Notes under the pieces: model-generated
Told to the model about the DNA's origin: nothing
Databases searched by the model: none
Seen by the model: the letters and a program-made list of their open reading frames with translations, nothing else
Part shown: positions 48,234-57,247 of the stretch, one piece after another
How the letters are laid out: every line of letters starts with the position of its first letter
Position numbering within the stretch: position 1 is the first letter of the stretch
Made by a program: the position numbers and the translations under genes
Source of the DNA: Pontibacter flavimaris
Lineage (GTDB): Bacteria; Bacteroidota; Bacteroidia; Cytophagales; Hymenobacteraceae
Direction: 5' to 3'
Assembly (NCBI RefSeq): GCF_001907195.1
Contig: NZ_LVWA01000009.1
Coordinates: 223,078-287,077, forward strand
DNA length: 64,000 nt

Positions 48234-49331
48234 ATGAGACACTTCTTGCTAAGCTTCTTCATCCCGTTGCTGCTCGTTTCCTGCAACAAAAAAGAACTGG
48301 AGGAAATCGAACCGGCTCCTCCTGTTATCTGGGAAGTACATGATTATTTTTTACACAACCAGCGCTATATCTCAAACCTATACAGTAGTGATGATAAACT
48401 ACAGGTAATGGGGATGCATCTTTTCTCTACTATCTCGCTGGAAGGAGGGAAGGAGGATGTAAAGCATTATGTGCATCCATTCCAAAACGTTTCTCATCAT
48501 AAGCACCCGATGAATTCTAAGGTGTTTGGCGGAACAGATGGTGATTACCTGCGCTTCAAAACCGTTAGCGACCCTGTGCTGAGTGGGTCTGGCCTTCTGA
48601 TAGAGGTAGCTACCCTTGACCCGCTATTTAGAGAGTTCAGCCTGATTATGTCATACTCAAATGAGAGTTTCGCCATTTCGGAGAACAATGTGGCGCTGGT
48701 GCCCTACAATTTCTATAATGAGGAAACAGGACGACACAGTTTGCGGTATCTTCTGGTGAAGCTGGCAGTTGAGAAAGACGTCCATAACAATGACAAGCTT
48801 GTACTGGAGGAGACACGCATTTTGACTCCAGCTGAACAAGGGGGAGTTGTGCGACACATGCGATCTCACCAAGACAACTTTTACGTTGCCACCGACTGGG
48901 GCTTTTATAAGTTTTCAAAAGAAGGTGAGATCAGCTTCCAGATGCCGCACCAAATAGCCTATACTTCATTTGATCATAAAGGAGAGATTTACGCCTTCGC
49001 CAGGCATGGAACGAGGCAAACGCATGGCTTGTTTCGGTATGGATCGGGGCAAAGCTGGTCAATGGATGCACAAATTGGTAATTCAGCAGAGATGCTCGCT
49101 TATCACGCAATCAGTGATGAGTTATTATTAGCGAGTTATAACAGTCAAATTTTCGAAGTGGAGCTAGGTGTAGACAAGCTAATAGTGAGGGAGCTAGATA
49201 ACACTGGTTTGGAAGGACACTACATCACTTCGATCGCCATGGTAAAAGATAAGGTGTACATCGGTACGCACTCAGGTTTATTTAGTAAGGCGGCAGAACA
49301 CCTGCTGACTTATAAGGAAGAAGAAAAGTAA
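48234..49331 (+). CDS. Lipoprotein of unknown function, possible beta-propeller (365 aa)
   Basis: The ATG at 48234 begins a lipoprotein signal (FLLSFFIPLLLVSC, then NKKELEEIEP); an upstream in-frame TTG is rejected. The mature protein has repeated strand pairs such as FYVATDWGFYKFSKEGEISF, IYAFARHGTRQTHGLFRYG and VYIGTHSGLFSKA, which resemble blades of a ligand-binding or sensor-type propeller. No catalytic motif is visible. AT-richer than its neighbours, monocistronic, followed by a terminator. Confidence 0.7.
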   Translation: MRHFLLSFFIPLLLVSCNKKELEEIEPAPPVIWEVHDYFLHNQRYISNLYSSDDKLQVMGMHLFSTISLEGGKEDVKHYVHPFQNVSHHKHPMNSKVFGGTDGDYLRFKTVSDPVLSGSGLLIEVATLDPLFREFSLIMSYSNESFAISENNVALVPYNFYNEETGRHSLRYLLVKLAVEKDVHNNDKLVLEETRILTPAEQGGVVRHMRSHQDNFYVATDWGFYKFSKEGEISFQMPHQIAYTSFDHKGEIYAFARHGTRQTHGLFRYGSGQSWSMDAQIGNSAEMLAYHAISDELLLASYNSQIFEVELGVDKLIVRELDNTGLEGHYITSIAMVKDKVYIGTHSGLFSKAAEHLLTYKEEEK

Positions 49332-49357
49332 ACAATAAATACTCAGCACTAATTAAG

Positions 49358-49392
49358 AAGCCCCATCTGCCTTCAATTGGCAGATGGGGCTT
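49358..49392. terminator. Terminator between convergent genes
   Basis: AAGCCCCATCTGCC (49358-49371) pairs with GGCAGATGGGGCTT (49379-49392) over a seven-base loop. It lies between the lipoprotein (+) and the YCII gene (-). Confidence 0.85.
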
Positions 49393-49423
49393 TGAGTATA
49401 AGGTAGTAGCCAAAGTATAAATA

Positions 49424-49882
49424 CTATGGTTTCTGCTGCTCAATTCTACTGTGCGCTTCCAGGTATACCGGTAGCGCAGCGGATCCATACCACAGGTACA
49501 GCTCCACCTCAAAAACCTTCGCCTTAATAGCCGGGTCCGTCTCTACCAGTTTTTGGGCTTCTTCTACCGTCTTCACGTCAAGTATAAAAATGCCGCGGTA
49601 GTTTTTGTCGTTCTTGCCCAGCGGGCCGGCTACCACCAGTTTTCCTTCTTTGGCGAGTCTGCCGATGTTTTCCATGTGCCCTCGGAAATAGTCATTCAGC
49701 TTTTCTTTGTCGGTAGTGGTGTTCGGGCCGGTTTTAAGTATAGCCAGCACATACGGCTTCATGCCATACGCATCAGCGCCCAGCGAGTCGGCCAGGGCTT
49801 TATCATAGTTGGGGTTTTGTGTTTGGGCGCTTGCTGTAAAACCTAGGCAGCAAAGTATGGCAAGGGCTAGAAAGTGTTTCAT
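49424..49882 (-). CDS. Secreted YCII-domain protein (152 aa)
   Basis: The ATG at 49882 (MKHFLALAILCCLGFTASAQ) starts a signal peptide; the frame is open for 13 codons upstream but without need. The mature part, YVLAILKTGPN...LNDYFRGHMENIGRLAKEGKLVVAGPL and FILDVKTVEEAQKLVETDPA, matches the YCII-related dimeric alpha/beta ferredoxin-like fold. YCII proteins are usually cytoplasmic with an unknown or dehalogenase-like role, so the signal peptide is notable. The gene is alone on this strand. Confidence 0.85.
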   Translation of the reverse strand: MKHFLALAILCCLGFTASAQTQNPNYDKALADSLGADAYGMKPYVLAILKTGPNTTTDKEKLNDYFRGHMENIGRLAKEGKLVVAGPLGKNDKNYRGIFILDVKTVEEAQKLVETDPAIKAKVFEVELYLWYGSAALPVYLEAHSRIEQQKP

Positions 49883-50026
49883 AAGTATAAACTTGGTCTC
49901 CTGAAGTATAAAGAGTCCCAAGATACAGCATCAAAGCAAAAGGGCAAGTATAGATCAACACCTATACTTGCCCTCGAAAAAATATATTATATCACGGTAA
50001 TCAGAGTAATCCCAGTGATTGCCGGT

Positions 50027-50992
50027 CTAGTAATATTTCCCCTCCATCAGGTAATTCTGCACATAATCCTTCACACCTTCCTCCAAGGTATAAAAAGGCT
50101 TGTCGTAGCCGATGGAGCGCAGCTTGCTCATGTTAGCTTCCGTGAAGTACTGGTAGTTGGCGCGCAGGTTCTCGGGGGTATCCATAAAGTCGATGTTCGG
50201 CTCTACACCCATACTTTCAAATGTATTCAGGGCAAGCGCCATAAAGGTGCGGGCTTGGCCGGAACCCAGGTTATAGATGCCGGAGTTCTTGCGGTGGTGC
50301 ATCAGGAACATGCACACGTCCACTACATCCTTTACATACACAAAGTCGCGCATCTGCTCGCCGTCGGCATACTCGGGGTTATGTGAACGGAACAGCTTCA
50401 TACTTCCGCGCTCCTTTACCTGGTGGTAGGCGTGGAAAATTACCGAGGCCATCTTGCCTTTGTGGTACTCGTTGGGACCATAGACGTTAAAGAACTTTAG
50501 GCCGGCCCAGAAGAAAGGCTTGGCTGTTTGTTGCAGCGCCCAGATATCAAAGTCATTCTTCGACTCGCCGTACGGGTTCAGGGGTTTCAGTAGCGGGATG
50601 GTCGCTTCATTATCGTCGTAGCCCAGGGTGCCGGAGCCGTAGGTGGCCGCTGAGGAGGCGTACACCAGCGGAATCTGATACTCGGCGCAGGCATTCCACA
50701 TTTGCTTGGAGTAGTTCAGGTTCAGCAGGTCGAACACGTCCTTGTTAAACTCGGTGGTGTCGGTGCGGGCACCCAGGTGAAAGATGAACTCCACGTCCTC
50801 GTAATGCTCGTCGAGCCACTCAAAGAAGTTCTCGCGGTCAACGTACTCCTTAATCTTCTTGCCCTTCAGGTTATCTTCTTTCTTGGCGACAGAAAAGTTG
50901 TCCACCATCACGATATCGTTGAAATTGTCCTGGTTCAGCCTGCTGACGAGGCAGCTGGCAATGAAACCTGCGGCGCCTGTTACTACTATCAT
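50027..50992 (-). CDS. hldD: ADP-L-glycero-D-manno-heptose 6-epimerase (321 aa)
   Basis: An extended SDR enzyme: NADP-binding GAAGFIA at 6-12, catalytic YASSAATYG and YGESK (Tyr and Lys), and the family segment LKFFNVYGPNEYHKGKMASV. It turns ADP-D-glycero- into ADP-L-glycero-beta-D-manno-heptose for the lipopolysaccharide inner core. Other heptose genes are not in the window, though lpxB is 2.5 kb away on the other strand. A general NAD-dependent epimerase is the less likely alternative. Confidence 0.93.
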   Translation of the reverse strand: MIVVTGAAGFIASCLVSRLNQDNFNDIVMVDNFSVAKKEDNLKGKKIKEYVDRENFFEWLDEHYEDVEFIFHLGARTDTTEFNKDVFDLLNLNYSKQMWNACAEYQIPLVYASSAATYGSGTLGYDDNEATIPLLKPLNPYGESKNDFDIWALQQTAKPFFWAGLKFFNVYGPNEYHKGKMASVIFHAYHQVKERGSMKLFRSHNPEYADGEQMRDFVYVKDVVDVCMFLMHHRKNSGIYNLGSGQARTFMALALNTFESMGVEPNIDFMDTPENLRANYQYFTEANMSKLRSIGYDKPFYTLEEGVKDYVQNYLMEGKYY

Positions 50993-51068
50993 ATTTCTTT
51001 GTTAAGCCTGTATCTAAAATTGCGTTAAATTTACGAAAATAAACCGAGCCGCCTGCGCCATCTATACG

Positions 51069-51959
51069 TTGAGACCAGCCAGATTTATACTTCATACCAT
51101 ACTTTGTTTGCTGCTGTTATCGTGCGGCCCGCAGGAGAAGCAGGCGCAGGAAGCGCTGGTGCTTACAGACGACCTGGGCCGTGAACTGACGCTCCAAAAA
51201 AAGCCGGAACGGGTGTTCGCCTTTGCCTCCTCCATCACCGAGATGCTCTACGCCGTGCTCGACACCAGCACCATCGTTGCCCGCACGCCCTCCGACGATT
51301 ACCCGGAAGCTGTGTACCAGAAACCGCTGGTGAGCAACTACCCCGTGGATTACGAGCAGGTGCTGGCCCTGAAGCCGGACCTGATTTTCACCGTAGAGGG
51401 TATCACTCCGCTGGAAGTGGCTGAGCGCCTGCAGCAGCTGGGCGTGCCGGTATACTACCAGAAGTATAGAACGGTGGAGGACATCTTTACCGGGATAGAG
51501 GACATTGGCCGTATCATGGGGCGGGAGCAGCAGGCGCGGCACCTGACGGATTCGCTGCGACAGGAGGTAGAGCAGTTGCATCAAAAGTATAAACACCGCG
51601 AAGATCCGCTAAAGGTGCTGGCCATTACCTGGTCTGACCCGATTTATGTGTACGGGCAAAATACCATTTTTACCGATAAGCTGCGCATATTGGGGGCCGA
51701 GAATGCGGTGCAGGAAGTTTTCGAGCAGCCCTACCCGGCGCTCACGCGCGAGTATGTGTTGAAGCTGAACCCGGATGTGCTGCTGGGTGGCACCAAGAAA
51801 GAACTGGAGGAAAAATTCTTTCACCTGTACCCGGAGCTGCGCCGCATCAAGGCATACCAACATAACCGCCTCTATAAACCGGACGATAACCTGATGTCGC
51901 GGCCCAGCCCGCGGGTGGTGGAGTCGCTGCGGGAGCTGGAGGGCTTCCTGTATCCATGA
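51069..51959 (+). CDS. BtuF/FhuD-type ABC substrate-binding lipoprotein (296 aa)
   Basis: The start is a TTG at 51069, because the frame has no ATG between the upstream stop and the signal sequence. The signal ends LLLLSC, so it is a lipoprotein. The periplasmic-binding fold of the cobalamin/iron-siderophore class shows TDDLGRELTLQKKPERVFAFASSITEMLYAV, LVSNYPVDYEQVLALKPDLIFTVEG and VEDIFTGIEDIGRIMGRE. Two TATACTT-like words code Ile-Leu in the signal. Four-base overlap with the permease gene. The substrate could be cobalamin, haem or a siderophore; the sequence does not decide. Confidence 0.9.
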   Translation: MRPARFILHTILCLLLLSCGPQEKQAQEALVLTDDLGRELTLQKKPERVFAFASSITEMLYAVLDTSTIVARTPSDDYPEAVYQKPLVSNYPVDYEQVLALKPDLIFTVEGITPLEVAERLQQLGVPVYYQKYRTVEDIFTGIEDIGRIMGREQQARHLTDSLRQEVEQLHQKYKHREDPLKVLAITWSDPIYVYGQNTIFTDKLRILGAENAVQEVFEQPYPALTREYVLKLNPDVLLGGTKKELEEKFFHLYPELRRIKAYQHNRLYKPDDNLMSRPSPRVVESLRELEGFLYP

Positions 51960-52966
51960 GGCGGCGCGGTTTATACTTTATACTTGCCCTGCTGCTCATT
52001 CTGGTAGTGATGCTGCTGGGGCTGCAGGTTGGCTCCTTTGACACCGACGTGGCCACTATCTTCAGCGCCCTCTTCCATTACAATCCCGACGATACCACCC
52101 ACTTTGCCATACTTCATCTGCGCCTGCCGCGGCTTATACTTGCCCTGGTGGTGGGCGCCTCGCTTGCCTTCTGCGGCTACCTGATGCAGGCCATGGTGAA
52201 TAACGGGCTGGCTGATCCATACTTGCTGGGCACGGCTTCAGGCGCATCGCTGGGTGCTGTCATCGTGTTCTTTGGCTTTGTGCCGATGACGGTGGCCGGT
52301 TTATACTTGCCGCCGGTGTTTGCCCTGGCCGGCGCTTTTGTGGTGACGCTGGTCGTGGTGATGCTCGGATACCGCAAGCGGCAGATCATTCCGGCGCAGC
52401 TGCTGCTGGCGGGCATTGCGCTGAGTTCTTTGGTAACGGCCATGGTGGGGCTACTCACATTCCTATCGGATTCCGAAGGGAAGCTGCGCTCGGTGGTGTT
52501 CTGGTCGATGGGCAGTTTTGAGCGGGCCAGTTGGGAGATGGTGCCTTACCCGGCGGCGGCGCTAAGTATCGCCTTGCTGCTGTTTGCTTTTTATCAGAAA
52601 CAACTCAACATACTTTTGCTGGGAGAGGAGCGGGCGCAAGCGTTGGGCATCCGGGTGGCGCAAACGCGCTGGGTGATCCTGGCCACCGTATCGGTGGTAA
52701 CGGGCTTTGCCGTGGCCACCTCCGGGCCGATCGGGTTTGTGGGATTGATCATCCCGCACGTCACGCGCGGGCTGTTGGGCGCGACGGGCAGGGGCAACCT
52801 GCTGCTATGCGCTTTTATCGGCGGCTTGTTCATGTTGCTCTGCGATTTACTCTCCCGCATAATTTATCCGCCCGCAGGGCTGCCCATCGGAATTATTACT
52901 TCGTTCTTTGGTGTTCCTTTCTTTGTATATTTGCTGTTCAGAAAGAATTACAATTTTAGAGGATAA
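51956..52966 (+). CDS. FecCD/BtuC-family ABC transporter permease (336 aa)
   Basis: About nine to ten helices with family signs LRLPRLILALVVGASLAFCGYLMQAMVNNGLADPYLLG, LLAGIALSSLVTAM and GPIGFVGLIIPHVTRGLLG. It overlaps the substrate-binding gene by 4 bases (ATGA). The usual third gene, the ATPase (btuD/fecE), is absent: the next gene is queD, starting right after the stop. The ATPase must be elsewhere or shared. Confidence 0.94.
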   Translation: MRRRGLYFILALLLILVVMLLGLQVGSFDTDVATIFSALFHYNPDDTTHFAILHLRLPRLILALVVGASLAFCGYLMQAMVNNGLADPYLLGTASGASLGAVIVFFGFVPMTVAGLYLPPVFALAGAFVVTLVVVMLGYRKRQIIPAQLLLAGIALSSLVTAMVGLLTFLSDSEGKLRSVVFWSMGSFERASWEMVPYPAAALSIALLLFAFYQKQLNILLLGEERAQALGIRVAQTRWVILATVSVVTGFAVATSGPIGFVGLIIPHVTRGLLGATGRGNLLLCAFIGGLFMLLCDLLSRIIYPPAGLPIGIITSFFGVPFFVYLLFRKNYNFRG

Positions 52967-53389
52967 ATGATTTACGTTAGCAGGTTAGAGCACTTTAACG
53001 CAGCTCATAAGCTATTCAACCCGAACTGGTCGTTGGCTAAGAATAAGGAGGTTTTCGGGCCATGCGCCAACACCAACTGGCATGGGCACAACTATGAGCT
53101 GATCGTGACCGTGAAGGGCAAGCCCGACCCGGACACCGGCTTTGTGATCGACCTGAAAAAGCTCAGCACCCTCATCCGCTCCCACATCATCGAGAAAGTA
53201 GACCACAAGAACCTGAACCTGGACGTGGCCTTTATGGAGGATAAGCTGGCCAGCACCGAGAACCTGGTGGTGGAGTTCTGGAAAATACTGGAGCCCCGCG
53301 TGCAGGAAATCTCGAATAATAACGCCACGCTGCATAGCCTGAAACTTTACGAAACCCCACGCAACTACGTAGAGTACTTTGGAGAATAA
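52967..53389 (+). CDS. queD: 6-carboxytetrahydropterin synthase / PTPS-family enzyme (140 aa)
   Basis: The small tunnelling fold has zinc ligands His14 (HFNAAH) and His39/His41 (NWHGHNY), catalytic Cys33 (GPCANTN) and the substrate-anchoring Glu in LYETPRNYVEYFG. QueD makes 6-carboxytetrahydropterin for queuosine and 7-deazaguanine synthesis; a pyruvoyltetrahydropterin synthase-like role is the alternative. The ATG follows the permease stop without a gap, so it is in the transporter operon. No other queuosine genes are in view. Confidence 0.9.
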   Translation: MIYVSRLEHFNAAHKLFNPNWSLAKNKEVFGPCANTNWHGHNYELIVTVKGKPDPDTGFVIDLKKLSTLIRSHIIEKVDHKNLNLDVAFMEDKLASTENLVVEFWKILEPRVQEISNNNATLHSLKLYETPRNYVEYFGE

Positions 53390-53457
53390 TTTAGCCAGCG
53401 GTTTATACTTCTCCGCTGCTATGCTTATTTTACTAGCTCCTAAAGACACCCTACCCC

Positions 53458-54579
53458 ATGAAATATTACATCATAGCCGGCGAGCGCTCTGGCGATCTGC
53501 ACGCATCCAACCTGATCAAACAACTCCGACTGCAAGACCCGGAGGCGCAGATCAGGGGCTGGGGCGGCGACATGATGCAGGCGGCCGGCATGGACCTGGT
53601 GCGCCACTACCAGGAAATGGCCTTTATGGGCTTTGCCGAGGTATTCAGGAGCCTGCGCAAGATCCTTGGCTTTCTTAGTGACGCAAAGGCAGATATTAAG
53701 CAGTACCAGCCCGATGTGGTTATACTTGTGGACTATGCGGGCTTTAACATGCGCATCGCCAAATTTGCCAAGAAGCAGGGGCTAAAGGTGTTCTACTACA
53801 TCTCGCCAAAGATATGGGCCTGGAACCAGGGACGCGTGCACGGCATCAAAAAAGTGGTGGACCGCATGTTTGTGATCATGCCCTTTGAGGAGGACTTCTA
53901 CGGCCGCTTCGATTACAAGGTAGATTATGTGGGCAACCCCGTGAACGACTCTGTTTCAGACCACGTGCCTACGGATGATTTCAGGGCCAGGAACAGGCTC
54001 TACAACAACAAACCCATCATTGCCATACTTCCGGGCAGCCGCCGGCAGGAGATCGAGAACATGCTGCACGTGATGCTGAGCGTGCTGCCCAACTTCCGCG
54101 ATTTTCAGTTCGTGGTGGCGGGCGTGAGTAATTTCTCCAAGGAATATTACGAGCAGTATAACAAGGACCCCAACATCAAAATCGTCTACGACCAGACCTA
54201 TGATTTGCTCGCGCATGCCAAGGCGGCGCTGGTCACGTCGGGTACGGCTACGCTGGAGACTGCCTTGTTCGGCGTGCCGCAGGTGGTATGCTACAAGACA
54301 AGCACTATCTCGTATTCTATCGGGAAGATGGTGATCAAGGTGCCCTACATCTCGCTGGTGAACCTGATTGCCGGCAAACCCGTGGTAACGGAGCTTATCC
54401 AGGATGATTTTACGGCGAAGCAGATCGTGGCCGAGCTGAAGCGGGTGCTGTTCGATAACCACTTTATGCAGAAGCAACAGGAGGGGTACGCGCTGGTGCG
54501 CAGCAAGATCGGCAGTTTCAGGACCGCCGAGCGCGCTGCCGAGCTGATGGTAGGCTACCTGAGGGCGGAGAAAGTATAA
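53458..54579 (+). CDS. lpxB: Lipid-A-disaccharide synthase (373 aa)
   Basis: A GT19 GT-B enzyme joining UDP-diacylglucosamine and lipid X in lipid A synthesis. Family marks are YYIIAGERSGDLHAS at the start, GWGGDMMQAAGM, MAFMGFAEV, YYISPKIWAWNQGR, LPGSRRQEIENMLHVML and TSGTATLETALFGVPQVVCYK. It has the expected length. It follows queD by 68 bases with a TATACTT word between, so it may or may not be in that operon. The stop codon itself falls in GAAAGTATAA. Confidence 0.97.
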   Translation: MKYYIIAGERSGDLHASNLIKQLRLQDPEAQIRGWGGDMMQAAGMDLVRHYQEMAFMGFAEVFRSLRKILGFLSDAKADIKQYQPDVVILVDYAGFNMRIAKFAKKQGLKVFYYISPKIWAWNQGRVHGIKKVVDRMFVIMPFEEDFYGRFDYKVDYVGNPVNDSVSDHVPTDDFRARNRLYNNKPIIAILPGSRRQEIENMLHVMLSVLPNFRDFQFVVAGVSNFSKEYYEQYNKDPNIKIVYDQTYDLLAHAKAALVTSGTATLETALFGVPQVVCYKTSTISYSIGKMVIKVPYISLVNLIAGKPVVTELIQDDFTAKQIVAELKRVLFDNHFMQKQQEGYALVRSKIGSFRTAERAAELMVGYLRAEKV

Positions 54580-54672
54580 AGTATAAACCTGCCTGCAGGG
54601 TGTGCCCGTATAGAGAAAGGCCTGCCGCGCCGGCAGGGAAAATCGCTGTACAACCCCTAAAACCCCGAAACT

Positions 54673-54795
54673 ATGAAACCTATTTTGATCGCCTTAGGCC
54701 TGACAGGTTTGCTAATATCCGTGCTGCTGATGCGGGCAACCTCCACAGATTCTCTACTGGAAGAGGAATGGGGAGACGATTACCTGGAAGTATAA
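54673..54795 (+). CDS. Small membrane protein (40 aa)
   Basis: A short frame with ATG at 54673 and TAA at 54793-54795. It has one hydrophobic helix (ILIALGLTGLLISVLL, residues 4-19), then MRATSTDSLLEEEWGDDY, a strongly acidic tail. A positive residue before the helix and acids after it fit an N-in single-pass protein. It sits between lpxB and a perfect 20-bp terminator, which suggests a real last gene of the unit. The stop lies in an AAGTATAAA word. No family is known to me. Confidence 0.6.
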   Translation: MKPILIALGLTGLLISVLLMRATSTDSLLEEEWGDDYLEV

Positions 54796-54816
54796 AGGCC
54801 GCAAAAGTATGGACAC

Positions 54817-54860
54817 AAAAAAGGCGGGGCTCACCACAACTGGTGAGCCCCGCCTTTTTT
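54817..54860. terminator. Bidirectional terminator between the small protein gene and clpX
   Basis: A perfect 20-bp stem (54817-54836 with 54841-54860, core GGCGGGGCTCACCA), CAAC loop, with six As and six Ts at its ends, so it works on both strands. Confidence 0.93.
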
Positions 54861-54878
54861 AGCTATTTTATACTTGCC

Positions 54879-56102
54879 CTAGGCTACCTTCAGCTGCTTC
54901 AGGGTTGATTTTTCGAATTTTTCGCGGGCATAGTCGCCGGTGATAACCAGTTCCTTGGTGCCTTCCTCGGATGGCAGCTCAAACATGGCGTCCGTCATGA
55001 TGCCCTCGCAGATAGAGCGCAGGCCACGGGCTCCCAGTTTATACTCTGCCGCCTTCTCCACAATGTACGCCAGCGCGCCCTCATCAAAGGAAAGGCTGAT
55101 GTTTTCCATCTCGAACAGGCGCTTGTACTGCTTCACGATAGAGTTCTTGGGCTCGAGCAGGATCAGGCGCAGGGTTTCCTTGTCCAGCGGGTTCAGGTGC
55201 GTGAGCACTGGCAGGCGGCCGATCAGTTCCGGAATCAGGCCGAAGTTCTTCAGGTCCTGGGCCGTCATGTACCTCAGGAAGTTCTCTTTCTCCTCCATCT
55301 CATCCATCTTCGACTTCGAGAAGCCGATAGGGCGGGTGTTCAGGCGGTTTTTGATCAAACGGTCGATGCCCACAAAGGCGCCGCCGCAGATAAACAGGAT
55401 GTTCTCGGTGTTCACGGTGATCATCTTCTGCTCCGGGTGCTTGCGCCCGCCTTGCGGTGGCACGTTCACGGTGGTGCCTTCCAGCAGTTTCAGCAGGGCC
55501 TGCTGTACGCCTTCGCCGCTCACGTCGCGGGTGATGGAGGGGTTATCGCTCTTACGGGCAATCTTGTCAATCTCGTCGATGTAGACAATGCCGCGCTCGG
55601 CCGCCTCCACATTATAATCGGCGGCCTGCAACAGGCGCGTAAGTATACTTTCCACGTCCTCGCCCACGTAGCCGGCCTCAGTCAGTACGGTAGCGTCGGC
55701 AATGCAAAAAGGCACCTGCAGGATGCCGGCCATCATGCGGGCCAGGTACGTTTTGCCGGTACCCGTCTCGCCCACCATGATGATGTTCGACTTCTCGATC
55801 ACCACGTCGTCATCGGCAGGCTGCTGCATCAGGCGCTTGTAATGGTTGTAAACCGCCACCGACATCACCTTCTTGGCCTCATCCTGCCCCACCACGAACT
55901 GGTCGAGGTAGGTTTTCATCTCCTTCGGCTTCATCAGGTTAAACTTCGGAGTACGGCTGCTTGCGCGAATCTTGTTCTCCTCGTTCAATATCTGCTGCGC
56001 CTGCCCGATGCAACGGTCACAGATGTGCGCGTTGATGCCGGAGATCATCACCGATACATCCTTTTTATTTTTGCCGCAAAATGAGCACGTAATTTCTGCC
56101 AT
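54879..56102 (-). CDS. clpX: ATP-dependent Clp protease ATP-binding subunit ClpX (407 aa)
   Basis: The N-terminal zinc-binding domain has Cys6, Cys9, Cys28 and Cys31. The AAA+ module shows Walker [26 protein letters not shown], Walker B IVYIDEID, pore loop and sensor regions ([34 protein letters not shown]), ending in the family C-terminal domain [15 protein letters not shown]. It unfolds tagged proteins and feeds them to ClpP. The clpP gene lies just upstream on the same strand but has its own terminator, and clpX has its own promoter. Confidence 0.98.
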   Translation of the reverse strand: MAEITCSFCGKNKKDVSVMISGINAHICDRCIGQAQQILNEENKIRASSRTPKFNLMKPKEMKTYLDQFVVGQDEAKKVMSVAVYNHYKRLMQQPADDDVVIEKSNIIMVGETGTGKTYLARMMAGILQVPFCIADATVLTEAGYVGEDVESILTRLLQAADYNVEAAERGIVYIDEIDKIARKSDNPSITRDVSGEGVQQALLKLLEGTTVNVPPQGGRKHPEQKMITVNTENILFICGGAFVGIDRLIKNRLNTRPIGFSKSKMDEMEEKENFLRYMTAQDLKNFGLIPELIGRLPVLTHLNPLDKETLRLILLEPKNSIVKQYKRLFEMENISLSFDEGALAYIVEKAAEYKLGARGLRSICEGIMTDAMFELPSEEGTKELVITGDYAREKFEKSTLKQLKVA

Positions 56103-56153
56103 AAGAAACGATTGATCCAGAGTAGTTTACGCGTCTTTTTAAAACACGTAAAG

Positions 56154-56182
56154 CAAAGGTACAAAATTGAATACTTATACAA
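56154..56182 (-). promoter_or_regulatory. Promoter of clpX
   Basis: On the minus strand TTG (56182-56180), 18 bases, then TACCTTTG (56161-56154) followed by C. The start of transcription should be near 56147, giving a 45-base leader. The rest of the 354-base clpP-clpX gap (56103-56456) is AT-rich and holds the clpP terminator. Confidence 0.72.
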
Positions 56183-56400
56183 GTAGAAAAATTTCAATAC
56201 AAACTCTTGAGCGCTGTTGAAACAGGAATATAAATTCTAAGATAAGTATTTTACTATTTTTATGTAAGGCATTTATTCCCAGTTGGTTAATTGGGACAGA
56301 TGTTAACATCCGCCTGTGGAAAACTTTTTTGCCCTGACGCTGTTCTGCGACTCTCTGCTAACACCAACAGGTCTTTTATTAGTGCAAAACGTGCAAAATA

Positions 56401-56430
56401 AAAACCCGTAACAGTTTTGCTACGGGTTTT
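56401..56430 (-). terminator. Terminator of clpP
   Basis: AAAACCCGTA (56401-56410) pairs with TACGGGTTTT (56421-56430) over a ten-base loop. On the minus strand it is followed by TATTTTGC. Two TATACTT words lie between it and the clpP stop. Confidence 0.82.
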
Positions 56431-56456
56431 TATACAATATAAGTTATACTTTATAC

Positions 56457-57158
56457 TTAGGACGTCTTGCGGGTAAGCACCTCGTCGATCAGGCCGTACT
56501 CCTTTGCTTCTTCGGCACGCATCCAGTAGTCGCGGTCCGAGTTGTCGTATACTTCCTGGTACGATTTGCCGGAGTGGTCAGCCAGGATCTCGTAGAGTTC
56601 CTTTTTCAGCTTCAGAATCTCGCGGGCCGTGATCTCGATGTCGGAGGCCTGGCCTTGGGCGCCGCCCATCGGCTGGTGGATCATGATGCGGGCATGCGGC
56701 AGGGCAGAGCGCTTGTTCTTGGCGCCGCCGGCCAGCAACACGGCACCCATCGAGGCTGCCAGACCAGTGCAGATCGTGGCCACATCCGGGCTTACGTACT
56801 GCATGGTATCGTAAATTCCCAGGCCTGCATACACGGAGCCGCCCGGGCTGTTGATGTAGAGCAGGATGTCTTTCTTGGCATCAGCCGACTCGAGGAACAG
56901 CAGCTGGGCCGTGATGATATTGGCGATGAAGTCATCCACCTGCGTGCCCAGGAAAATAATGCGGTCCATGATCAGGCGCGAGAACACATCGATCTCACGG
57001 AAGTTGGTAGGGCGTTCCTCAATCACGGAGCGGGTCATACTTTCGATGGTGTGCATGGCCCTGCCTTCCACGTGGTGAATATATTGGTCTACGCCAAGGC
57101 TGCTCATGCCCTGGCCTTTTACGGCAAACTTGCGGAACTCGTCTTTGTTAAACATCAT
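56457..57158 (-). CDS. clpP: ATP-dependent Clp protease proteolytic subunit ClpP (233 aa)
   Basis: A serine protease with nucleophile Ser136 ([11 protein letters not shown]), His161 (MIHQPMGG) and the Asp in NSDRDYWM. The oxyanion part is [16 protein letters not shown]. It is about 30 residues longer at the N-terminus than E. coli ClpP ([20 protein letters not shown]...), as in other Bacteroidota, where a propeptide is expected to be removed. The order tig-clpP-clpX is conserved widely; here terminators stand between all three. Confidence 0.97.
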   Translation of the reverse strand: MMFNKDEFRKFAVKGQGMSSLGVDQYIHHVEGRAMHTIESMTRSVIEERPTNFREIDVFSRLIMDRIIFLGTQVDDFIANIITAQLLFLESADAKKDILLYINSPGGSVYAGLGIYDTMQYVSPDVATICTGLAASMGAVLLAGGAKNKRSALPHARIMIHQPMGGAQGQASDIEITAREILKLKKELYEILADHSGKSYQEVYDNSDRDYWMRAEEAKEYGLIDEVLTRKTS

Positions 57159-57181
57159 GTTGTTTAGATTTACGGTTTTCT

Positions 57182-57211
57182 CAAAAATAAAAAAGTCCTT
57201 CTAATTCCGAA
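57182..57211 (-). promoter_or_regulatory. Possible clpP promoter overlapping the tig terminator
   Basis: The minus strand has TATTTTTG at 57189-57182, matching TAnnTTTG, with TTC rather than TTG 19 bases upstream. It lies directly in the T tract of the tig terminator, only about 25 bases before the clpP ATG. Confidence 0.32.
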
Positions 57212-57219
57212 GGACTTTT
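57191..57219 (-). terminator. Terminator between tig and clpP
   Basis: AAAAGTCCTTC (57191-57201) pairs with GAAGGACTTTT (57209-57219) over a seven-base loop. On the minus strand it is followed by a run of Ts. Moderate strength, so some read-through into clpP is likely. Confidence 0.85.
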
Positions 57220-57247
57220 TTATAAAGTTATGTATGTGCGCTTCCGG

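Noticed and set aside
56315..56323. TGTGGAAAA, resembling a DnaA box
   Set aside because: Single, one mismatch, no cluster or AT-rich unwinding region typical of an origin, and no dnaA/dnaN nearby.
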